Origin: an uncultured Asticcacaulis sp.
Lineage (GTDB): Bacteria; Pseudomonadota; Alphaproteobacteria; Caulobacterales; Caulobacteraceae
Assembly (NCBI GenBank): GCA_946480525.1
Contig: CAMLLA010000273.1
Location: forward strand, 1-5,815
Length of the DNA: 5,815 bases
Direction of reading: 5' to 3'
The notes under the pieces were generated by a model. That model was not told the origin of the DNA, ran no database searches, and was given only the letters and a program-made list of their open reading frames with translations. The translations under genes and the position numbers were made by a program. Numbering within the stretch: the stretch's first letter is position 1; every line of letters starts with the position of its first letter. Shown piece after piece: positions 1 to 5,333 of this stretch.

Positions 1-827
1 AGAAGCGGCTGCGCGCCCTGGCTATCGAAGGCATGGTATGGGGCGGTCTGGCCGCGGTGGCCATCGCGACCTTTGTCCTGGCCTATGTGCTGCGCGTCGA
101 CATCGTAAAGGCTTTCCCGCGCATCGCCGGCGCCTATGCCATGGTCGGGCTGAAGGTCAATCCGACCCATCTCGAATTCGAAAAGCATACGGCCGAAGTC
201 GCCTTCAAGGGCGGCCGCTTCGTGGTCACCGTCAAGGCGCAGATCAAGAATCTGAGCAGCAAGGCCGTGCCGGTGCCGCCGGTCCGCGTCACCCTCTACG
301 ACTCGACACAGCAACCGTTCGACTCCGTGCTGATGCCGCCGGGCGATCTGATGGTCGCGCCGCACGCCACCCAAACCCTGACCTTCGACGTCGCCGACCC
401 GAAAAACCTCGTCTCAACGCTCGACCTCAAATTCGACCTGGAAGCTATGAACGCCATGAAATCCGGCCGGGGCGGCAAGGGTCATGATGCGGAACACGGC
501 GATGCTGCACATGGGGAAGACGCCGGTCACGGTACGCCGGCGGATCACGCACAGGCCGCGGGCGACCATGGCACGCCGGCGGCTGGTGAAGGTCATGGTG
601 CTACCCCCGTCGATCCGCATGCCGCGCCTGCCGCCGGCTCGGAAGATCACGCCGCTCAGCCGACCGATACGCACGCAAGCGCCGATCCACACGCCGTTGC
701 GCCACACAGTGAAACCGCGCCAACCGCGCTGGCGACCCAACCGGGGCCGGCGCTGCGTCCAGCTCAACCGGTCTCGACCCATCTTGCAGCGCCTACGAAA
801 AAAGCGGACAGCGCCGGTCACCACTAA
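1..827 (+). CDS. Membrane-anchored DUF3426 / MJ0042-type zinc-ribbon protein, C-terminal part, with His-rich tail (5' partial)
   Basis: The reading frame is open from the window edge (first full codon at nt 3) to TAA at 825-827, so the gene begins upstream; the ATG at 33 lies just before the membrane helix and is probably internal. A basic stretch (KRLRALAIEG) precedes one transmembrane helix (nt ~36-95). Then comes a beta-rich domain of about 110 residues with the DUF3426 pattern: GLKV, a strand with IKNLSSKAVPVPPVRVTLYD, MPPGDLMVAPHATQTLTFDV and a final strand LDLKFDL. In this family an N-terminal MJ0042 zinc ribbon lies in the cytoplasm before the helix; it would be outside the window and is not seen. 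The positive-inside rule puts the DUF3426 domain and the tail outside the cytoplasm. The last ~120 residues (from nt ~465) are low-complexity Ala/Gly/Pro/His/Asp with 15 histidines. Function is unknown; the family call is fairly secure, the role is not. Confidence 0.72.
   Translation, partial: KRLRALAIEGMVWGGLAAVAIATFVLAYVLRVDIVKAFPRIAGAYAMVGLKVNPTHLEFEKHTAEVAFKGGRFVVTVKAQIKNLSSKAVPVPPVRVTLYDSTQQPFDSVLMPPGDLMVAPHATQTLTFDVADPKNLVSTLDLKFDLEAMNAMKSGRGGKGHDAEHGDAAHGEDAGHGTPADHAQAAGDHGTPAAGEGHGATPVDPHAAPAAGSEDHAAQPTDTHASADPHAVAPHSETAPTALATQPGPALRPAQPVSTHLAAPTKKADSAGHH
465..824 (+). repeat. Low-complexity His/Ala/Gly/Pro-coding tail with an imperfect repeat
   Basis: This segment codes for a tail of about 120 residues with histidines every 4-10 residues over its first two thirds, often as GH, DH or PH (EHGDAAHGEDAGHG, VDPHAAP, SADPHAVAPH). 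At DNA level a 16-base unit recurs with 14 of 16 identities at 528-543 and 567-582, 39 bases (13 codons) apart, both coding HGTPA. This points to growth of the tail by in-frame slippage or duplication. The tail is predicted to be disordered; metal binding is possible but only inferred from composition. Confidence 0.7.
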
Positions 828-858
828 GCCCCCTTGCCTTCCGGCAATCGCCGTGAAA

Positions 859-865
859 AAGGTGG
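859..865 (+). promoter_or_regulatory. Ribosome binding site of hpt that favours the second ATG
   Basis: AAGGTGG follows an A-run. The AAGG core is 3 bases before the ATG at 866 but 6 bases before the ATG at 869, so the second ATG is the better spaced start. It lies in the 41-base gap after the preceding stop codon, consistent with hpt being read from the same transcript as the upstream gene. Confidence 0.6.
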
Positions 866-868
866 ATG

Positions 869-1408
869 ATGACCGATAGCCCCCTGCCGACAATCCTGCT
901 GAATGAAGAGGATGTGCGCGACCACGTCTCGCGCATCGCCGCGCAGATCGCCGAATCCCTTAAGCCGGGTTGCGTTGGGATTTGCCTTTTGACCGGCGGC
1001 ATCTGGTTCGCCGCCGACCTGACCCGCGCCCTGTTCCGCCTTGGGCACAACCTGGCTTTTGACGCTCTGTGGCTGTCATCCTATGGCGACGGACGTGAAA
1101 GCGGCACACTGTTGATCCGCGCGCCATTGCAGCGGCCCGTCGAAGGCCGCCAGGTGCTGATCATCGACGATGTGCTTGATACTGGCAAATCCCTGACCAT
1201 CGCCCGTGATATCTGCCTGGAAGCCGGCGCCAGCGAAGTTTTAACGGCGGTGTTTGCCCGCAAGCCCGATCCGGTTCAGGACGGTCAAGCGCGTCAGACC
1301 GAGGTCGATTTCGCCGCCTGGGAGGCCCCTGATCGTTATCTGGTCGGCTATGGTCTGGACAGTGGCGGCCTTTATCGCGCCCTGCCCTATATCGGGGCTA
1401 TGGACTGA
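869..1408 (+). CDS. hpt: Hypoxanthine(-guanine) phosphoribosyltransferase
   Basis: Type I phosphoribosyltransferase of purine salvage, joining hypoxanthine or guanine to PRPP to make IMP or GMP in the cytoplasm. The 179-residue product has HPRT landmarks in order: LLTGGIWFAADL (~40-51) at the pyrophosphate-binding loop, SSYG and SG (~70-79) in the flexible loop, the PRPP signature VLIIDDVLDTGKSL (96-109) whose Asp in LDTG (residue 104) matches the catalytic base of human HPRT (D137), ARKP (130-133) with the purine-contacting Lys, and APDRYLVGYGLD (~153-164) ending in YRALPYIG. Length is normal for bacterial Hpt. Oddities: the usual LKG or LRG loop reads LTG, the aromatic residue that stacks on the purine appears to be Trp, and the C terminus stops soon after LPYIG. 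The start at 869 is chosen over 866 from ribosome-binding-site spacing. The 3' end overlaps the convergent small gene by 22 bp. Xanthine or another 6-oxopurine could be the real substrate. Confidence 0.85.
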   Translation: MTDSPLPTILLNEEDVRDHVSRIAAQIAESLKPGCVGICLLTGGIWFAADLTRALFRLGHNLAFDALWLSSYGDGRESGTLLIRAPLQRPVEGRQVLIIDDVLDTGKSLTIARDICLEAGASEVLTAVFARKPDPVQDGQARQTEVDFAAWEAPDRYLVGYGLDSGGLYRALPYIGAMD

Positions 1409-1647
1409 GTCCCGCCCAGCAAATACGTCAGACCGAAAAAGACGGTAACGGCTATCCAGATCACATAATAGCCAAAGCTCACCCAGAAACCGAAGGGATG
1501 CAGTTTGCGGTCCCGCGTCGGCGTCCAACTGGAAATGCTGAATATCCGCCCTGTCGTCAGGCCACGTACAATCTGCGCAAGTGAAAACAGTGCCACGCCA
1601 AGGGCGAAAATCGCCCCCATCGCGTCACTGTCCAAAGGCAATTTCAT
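1387..1647 (-). CDS. Small two-helix membrane protein, unrecognised
   Basis: 86 residues with two hydrophobic segments (about 9-28 and 53-77) separated by a basic loop containing RG, GR and TPTRDRK. By the positive-inside rule the loop is cytoplasmic and both ends face the periplasm. The start of the second helix (HPFGFWVSFGYYVIW) is rich in aromatics. I do not recognise a named family. Its ATG (1647-1645) directly abuts the TAA of the gene upstream with no intervening base, and no clear Shine-Dalgarno is visible, so translation probably depends on reinitiation by ribosomes finishing the upstream gene. That coupling, helices without stops and a plausible topology support a real gene. Its 3' end runs 22 bp into the end of hpt on the opposite strand. 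It could be a partner of the truncated membrane protein before it, but nothing in the sequence proves this. Confidence 0.65.
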   Translation of the reverse strand: MKLPLDSDAMGAIFALGVALFSLAQIVRGLTTGRIFSISSWTPTRDRKLHPFGFWVSFGYYVIWIAVTVFFGLTYLLGGTQSIAPI

Positions 1648-2184
1648 TTACCGGCTGGCCAAGGTCGTATCGACAAAAGTCTTGGCCGCGTCGAAAGGCA
1701 GGAAGCCGCTTACAACCTGGCTGACCGGCACGGGTCCGAAGATCAGGAAACCCAGCATCGCCGCCACCAATGCCACGAAGCGTAGCGCGAAGGGATCGGC
1801 GGCGGCAATCCCAGCCTTGGCCTTGCCGATGCGCAAAACGGGTTGGGAGACTTCGTGACGCATGGCCAGCAGGCGTTCCGGCTTGACGCCATTATCCACA
1901 GCCAGGCGGCTGTTTACCTCGGTGAAAGTCGGATTGCGAAAACGTAACGCCGCCCGCACTGAGGCGACGCCGGCGGCAACCAGACCGGTGCTCAGGATCG
2001 CCAGGTGCACCAGCTGCGGTATGTGCAGGAACAGGCCCCATTGGGCAGCGACCGCCACCAGCATGACGAAGAGAACGAAAGGGAAGATGGCGGGCAAAAG
2101 CCGCTCCCACACCATGACGCTGCGGGTCCAGAACAGGGCGCGGTTAAGGTTCGAGAGCGGGGAAGGCCTCTTAACCGACGACAT
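1648..2184 (-). CDS. Short membrane protein resembling the N-terminal part of TIGR02302/DUF4175 proteins
   Basis: 178 residues. Hydrophobic helices lie at about 31-50, 57-77 and 133-150. Sequence around WERLLPAIFPF (~26-36), NSRLAVDNG (~91-99), and the stretch leading into AAADPFALR (~127-135) before the third helix resembles the start of the ~800-residue TIGR02302/DUF4175 membrane proteins of alphaproteobacteria, whose gene usually follows lysA. The family's long extracytoplasmic part, which begins after helix three with a W-x-PP-x-YT-like motif, is missing: the protein ends at TTLASR. The LW-x-x-H-x-x-R segment before helix three also seems absent. It may be a lineage-specific short form or a decaying remnant, though the frame is clean. 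The ATG at 2184 is chosen for the AAGGGGG run 11 bases upstream; a GTG at 2214 overlapping the lysA stop (GTGA) and an ATG at 2205 are alternatives. Function is unknown. Confidence 0.7.
   Translation of the reverse strand: MSSVKRPSPLSNLNRALFWTRSVMVWERLLPAIFPFVLFVMLVAVAAQWGLFLHIPQLVHLAILSTGLVAAGVASVRAALRFRNPTFTEVNSRLAVDNGVKPERLLAMRHEVSQPVLRIGKAKAGIAAADPFALRFVALVAAMLGFLIFGPVPVSQVVSGFLPFDAAKTFVDTTLASR
1892..1900 (+). promoter_or_regulatory. Isolated exact DnaA-box match inside a coding region
   Basis: TTATCCACA equals the strong E. coli DnaA-box consensus. It lies in the middle of the truncated membrane-protein gene, where it is also coding (Ala-Val-Asp-Asn on the minus strand). There is no AT-rich unwinding element, no box cluster and no origin gene nearby, so this is a sequence match only, not an origin. 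Confidence 0.2.
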
Positions 2185-2195
2185 GACGACAACTT

Positions 2196-2202
2196 CCCCC
2201 TT
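2196..2202 (-). promoter_or_regulatory. Ribosome binding site deciding the start at 2184
   Basis: On the minus strand AAGGGGG stands 11 bases before ATG 2184 and is preceded immediately by ATG 2205. It lies downstream of the GTG (2214) and ATG (2205) alternatives, so it can only serve the 2184 start. It falls in the 26-base gap between the lysA stop and this gene. Confidence 0.55.
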
Positions 2203-2210
2203 CATCACAT

Positions 2211-3530
2211 TCACGCGGACACGGCACGCGGCGCTGGTGCAAACCAGCCAGGCACGGCTTCGTCCGCCATCATCTGCTCATAGCTTGGCCGAGCACGCAC
2301 CACCGACCAGTCCCCGTCACGCACCAACACCTCAGGCGCGAGCGGACGGGTATTGTATTCGCTTCCCATGACAGCTCCGTAGGCGCCGGCCGTCATGAAG
2401 GCAACGAGATCGCCCGCCTTCAGACGCGGCAGCGCGCGGTCGCGGGAAAAGGTGTCGCCGGTTTCGCATACGGGTCCCACGACGTCGTAAACGTCGGTTG
2501 CATCGGTTTCCGGCGCGGCGACCGGGCGGATGTCGTGATAGGCGTCATAGAGCGCCGGGCGCAGCAGGTCGTTCATGGCGGCGTCGAGCACCATGAACTT
2601 CTGGCCGGAGTCGGCGCGTTCATGGATATGAATGACGCGCGACACCAGCACGCCGGCATTGGCGGCGATCAGACGGCCAGGCTCGAACGTATAACGCACC
2701 CCCAGATTGCCGACGGTCAGGGCGACCATGTCGGCAAAATCCTGCGGGCTGGGCGGTTCTTTCTGATTGAAGTAGGGCACGCCCAGGCCGCCGCCGAGAT
2801 CGAGCCGTTCAACGCTCAGGCCGCTGGCGCGCAGGTCCTCGACCCAGCCCTTCATGCGGGAGAAGGCCGCCTGCATCGGCGTCAGGTCGGTAATCTGCGA
2901 TCCGATATGACAGGCAATGCCCATCGGCGCGATATGCGCCTGCGCGGCCGCCTCCGCATAGAGACGCAGGGCCTCCTCGGCCGAGACGCCGAACTTGTCC
3001 TTGGCGCCGCCGGTCGTGATCTTGGCGTGACCGCCGGCGCCGACGCCCGGATTGATACGGATGACGATCGGCGCGACCATGCCGAGCGACGCGGCCACCC
3101 TGGCCAGCCGCTCCAGTTCCGGCGCCGATTCGACGTTCAGCTGATAGATGCCAGCCTTGAGCGCAAACGCCATTTCGGCATCGGTTTTGCCGACGCCGGA
3201 AAAGACGATCTTGTGCGCCGGGATGCCGGCCTTGAGCGCCTTGCGGATTTCACCTTCGGAGACTGTATCGGCGCCACAGCCCCGCGCCGCCAATGTGGCC
3301 AGCACCGCCAGATTGGAGTTGGCCTTCATCGCATAGGCGACGAGCGGGCTTTCGTCCTTGGGGCTTTTCAGCGCCGGCTGGGCATCGAGCGCACCGGCGA
3401 AGATCGCGTAGTGACGTTCAAGGGTCGCCGAACTGTAGACATAGGCCGGCGTGCCCACCTCGCGCGCGATGTCGGTCAGCGACACGCCTTCGCAATGCAG
3501 ATCACCGTCGCGGTACTCGAAGTGGTTCAT
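2211..3530 (-). CDS. lysA: Diaminopimelate decarboxylase
   Basis: PLP enzyme of the last step of lysine synthesis: meso-2,6-diaminopimelate to L-lysine plus CO2, in the cytoplasm. The 439-residue product is a full-length fold-type III decarboxylase. Visible landmarks are YAMKANSN with the PLP-forming Lys69, SEGEI (~91-95), NPGVGAGGHAKITTGG (~160-175) and KFG, HIGSQI (208-213) with the His that stacks on PLP, GGGLG (246-250) and EPGR (283-286) for phosphate binding, VGPVCETGD (351-359) with the substrate-binding Cys/Glu across the dimer, and AGAYG (381-385) with the conserved Tyr. Residues to about 290 form the TIM barrel, the rest the beta domain. It starts 6 bases after the lipoprotein gene and has only a weak ribosome binding site, so translation is probably coupled to that gene. 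Gene order argH-lipoprotein-lysA is common in alphaproteobacteria. No damage is seen. Confidence 0.97.
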   Translation of the reverse strand: MNHFEYRDGDLHCEGVSLTDIAREVGTPAYVYSSATLERHYAIFAGALDAQPALKSPKDESPLVAYAMKANSNLAVLATLAARGCGADTVSEGEIRKALKAGIPAHKIVFSGVGKTDAEMAFALKAGIYQLNVESAPELERLARVAASLGMVAPIVIRINPGVGAGGHAKITTGGAKDKFGVSAEEALRLYAEAAAQAHIAPMGIACHIGSQITDLTPMQAAFSRMKGWVEDLRASGLSVERLDLGGGLGVPYFNQKEPPSPQDFADMVALTVGNLGVRYTFEPGRLIAANAGVLVSRVIHIHERADSGQKFMVLDAAMNDLLRPALYDAYHDIRPVAAPETDATDVYDVVGPVCETGDTFSRDRALPRLKAGDLVAFMTAGAYGAVMGSEYNTRPLAPEVLVRDGDWSVVRARPSYEQMMADEAVPGWFAPAPRAVSA

Positions 3531-3536
3531 CAGGCT

Positions 3537-3902
3537 TTACTTGTTCGGATTGTTGTTGTCGACGCGCGCGGCATTGCCGAAGCCTTCGAGCGGCGCGTCC
3601 TGGACCTTCTGGTTCTGGGTGTAGTAGTCGGAGGCCTTCGCGCGGGCGTTCTTTTCCGGCTTGGCGCGTTCGGTTTCGCGCTTGGCATTGCTGTCGTCCA
3701 GCGTCGCGGAATCGCCACCAGCAGCGTTCTTGGATACCGACACGCTCGATTCCGACGAGGCCGCCGCGGCGCCGCGGCCGAACAGGGGCGGCGCCTGTTC
3801 CAGGCTGCCGAGCTTGCCGCACGCGCTGAGACCCGACGCCGCGATCAGGACAGCCCCCAGGGCAAGGGTCGTGACAAGACGGATTTTGACGGGCGTCATC
3901 AT
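3537..3902 (-). CDS. LptM-like small lipoprotein between argH and lysA
   Basis: 121 residues. A basic start (PVKIR), hydrophobic h-region and lipobox LSAC place the lipidated Cys at residue 28. Directly after it come [13 protein letters not shown], close to the CG-x-x-G-x-L-x-x-P pattern of YifL/LptM lipoproteins. In E. coli LptM binds the LPS translocon LptDE and promotes its oxidative maturation; its gene lies near dapF, another lysine-pathway gene, and alphaproteobacterial homologues sit between argH and lysA as here. Residues beyond ~45 are a hydrophilic Ala/Ser/Lys/Glu-rich, probably disordered tail ending in NNNPNK, much longer than the ~40-residue mature E. coli protein. Residue +2 after the Cys is Gly, so no Asp retention signal: outer-membrane destination expected. 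The ATG at 3902 overlaps the argH stop as ATGA, with a strong site GGAAGGA (3912-3918) 9 bases upstream. The LptM role is inferred from motif and position. Confidence 0.85.
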   Translation of the reverse strand: MMTPVKIRLVTTLALGAVLIAASGLSACGKLGSLEQAPPLFGRGAAAASSESSVSVSKNAAGGDSATLDDSNAKRETERAKPEKNARAKASDYYTQNQKVQDAPLEGFGNAARVDNNNPNK

Positions 3903-5332
3903 GAGCGAATTTCCTTCCAGCGCTGGATTTGCAGCCTGACCTGGTCCGGCGCCGTGCCGCCATAGGACTGGCGGGACGCGGCCGAGGCTTCGGGTGTTAA
4001 CACCTTATACACATCATCCGTGATCCTGGCTTCCAGATTTTGCAGGTCCTGCAACGGGAGTTGCGCCAAGTCCACACCCCGCCCGTCGGCCAGCTTGACC
4101 GCCGCACCGGTAATATGGTGCGCGTCACGGAACGGAATGTTCAGCGTACGGACCAACCAGTCGGCCAGGTCCGTTGCCGTGGAAAAGCCCGCGCCAGCCG
4201 CCGCCCGCATTTTGTCCGTATTGGCGTCAAGATCCAATACCATTCCGGTCATGGCCCTGAGCGCCAGGTCAAGCGCATCGAAGGCTTCGAAAACCGGCGG
4301 CTTGTCTTCCTGCATGTCCTTGGAATAGGCCAGCGGCAGGCCCTTCATGACGGTCGTCAGGGCAATCAGGGCGCCATTGATGCGGCCCGTCTTGGCGCGC
4401 ACCAGTTCGGCGGCATCGGGATTGCGCTTTTGCGGCATGATTGACGATCCGGTCGAGAAGCTGTCCGACAGCTTCACAAATCCGAACTGCGGCGTCGTCC
4501 AGATGACGATCTCCTCGGCCAGGCGCGACAGGTGCCCGGCGCAGATCGACGCGTGGCCGAGCGACTCCAGGGCGAAATCGCGCGCCGAGACACCATCCAG
4601 CGAATTGCCCATCGGCCGGTCGAAGCCCAGCGCCTTCGACGTCGCAAAACGGTCGATCGGGAAGGGTGAGCCCGCCAGCGCCGCCGAACCCAGCGGGTTC
4701 TCGTTCATACGGTTGCGCGCGTCGATGAAACGCGACCGGTCGCGGCCGAACATTTCGACATAGGCCATCAGATGGTGGCCGAAGGTCACCGGCTGAGCGG
4801 GCTGCAAGTGGGTAAAGCCCGGCATCAGGGCGTCGGCATATTGTTCGGCGCGTTGCAACAGCGCTGCCTGCAGGTCGCTGAGCTGACCGACCGTGCGATC
4901 GACGGTCTCACGCACCCACAGGCGGAAATCGGTCGCCACCTGGTCGTTGCGCGACCGCGCCGTGTGCAGACGTCCGGCCGCGGGCCCCACCAGTTCGCGC
5001 AGGCGCGCTTCGACATTCATGTGAATGTCTTCATATTCGTGGCGGAAAGGAAACACGCCGGTTGTAATTTCCTGTTCGATCGTATCCAGTCCGGTTGCGA
5101 TTGTTTTGGCATCGTCAAAACTTATGATACCTTGCTGCGCGAGCATGGCGCAGTGCGCGCGGGAACCGGCTAGGTCCTGACGCCACAGGCGTTTATCGAC
5201 ATCGATGGAAACATTGATGGCTTGCATGATTTCATCGGGCCGGGCACTAAACCGTCCGCCCCACATGTCCTGGCCCTGCGAGTTGACGCGCGCGGGAGTC
5301 TGGGGGGCCTTCGCGTCGGAATGATCGGTCAT
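3899..5332 (-). CDS. argH: Argininosuccinate lyase
   Basis: Final enzyme of arginine synthesis, splitting argininosuccinate to arginine and fumarate in the cytoplasm; a homotetramer of the fumarase/aspartase superfamily. The 477 residues include MWGGRF (23-28), HMNVEARL (104-111), TARSRNDQV (124-132), [16 protein letters not shown] (172-187) with the conserved His175, and the superfamily signature [11 protein letters not shown] (295-305) with the catalytic serine loop. YSKDMQEDK (336-344) and the C-terminal FRDAHHITG (401-409) are typical. A 22-residue hydrophilic extension precedes MWGGRF, as in other alphaproteobacterial ArgH. The ATG at 5332 has AAAGGG six bases upstream (5339-5344). An alternative ATG at 5266 (Met23) would remove the extension. 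The gene heads the minus-strand cluster, so a promoter should lie upstream, inside the start of the divergent tlpA-like gene. Its end overlaps the lipoprotein start by four bases. Confidence 0.97.
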   Translation of the reverse strand: MTDHSDAKAPQTPARVNSQGQDMWGGRFSARPDEIMQAINVSIDVDKRLWRQDLAGSRAHCAMLAQQGIISFDDAKTIATGLDTIEQEITTGVFPFRHEYEDIHMNVEARLRELVGPAAGRLHTARSRNDQVATDFRLWVRETVDRTVGQLSDLQAALLQRAEQYADALMPGFTHLQPAQPVTFGHHLMAYVEMFGRDRSRFIDARNRMNENPLGSAALAGSPFPIDRFATSKALGFDRPMGNSLDGVSARDFALESLGHASICAGHLSRLAEEIVIWTTPQFGFVKLSDSFSTGSSIMPQKRNPDAAELVRAKTGRINGALIALTTVMKGLPLAYSKDMQEDKPPVFEAFDALDLALRAMTGMVLDLDANTDKMRAAAGAGFSTATDLADWLVRTLNIPFRDAHHITGAAVKLADGRGVDLAQLPLQDLQNLEARITDDVYKVLTPEASAASRQSYGGTAPDQVRLQIQRWKEIRS

Positions 5333-5333
5333 G
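5330..5333. other. Shared divergent start-codon site (CATG) of argH and tlpA-like gene
   Basis: The four bases CATG read as ATG on both strands: bases 5332-5330 start argH and 5331-5333 start the thioredoxin gene. Each ribosome binding site thus lies inside the other gene: AAAGGG for argH at 5339-5344 and a weaker GGAA for the thioredoxin gene at 5318-5321. An in-frame TGA at 5322-5324 rules out an earlier start for the thioredoxin gene. No intergenic space remains for a classical promoter unless argH starts at 5266. Confidence 0.7.

Noticed and set aside
834..847. Small hairpin TTGCC-TTCC-GGCAA between the DUF3426 gene and hpt
   Set aside because: Only five base pairs and no following T-run, so not a credible intrinsic terminator; hpt is more likely read through from upstream.
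414..893. Antisense frame opposite the DUF3426 tail, and overlapping + strand frames at 38-487 and 484-879
   Set aside because: Arg-rich low-complexity translations in alternative frames of the GC-rich tail; the frame ending at 827 alone continues a recognisable domain and helix.
1648..2184. Frameshift as the cause of the short TIGR02302-like gene
   Set aside because: The downstream reading frames over 1387-1647 encode a different two-helix protein rather than the expected large hydrophilic region, so a simple frameshift does not restore the missing part; deletion or a true short form fits better.
2535..3965. Long + strand open frame (476 codons) opposite lysA, the lipoprotein gene and the argH end
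   Set aside because: It spans three well-identified minus-strand genes, its product is Arg/Gly/Ala-rich with no recognisable domain, and long antisense frames are common in GC-rich DNA.
4040..5173. Several + strand frames opposite argH
   Set aside because: No recognisable motifs and argH is intact and highly conserved over the same bases; they are frame shadows.
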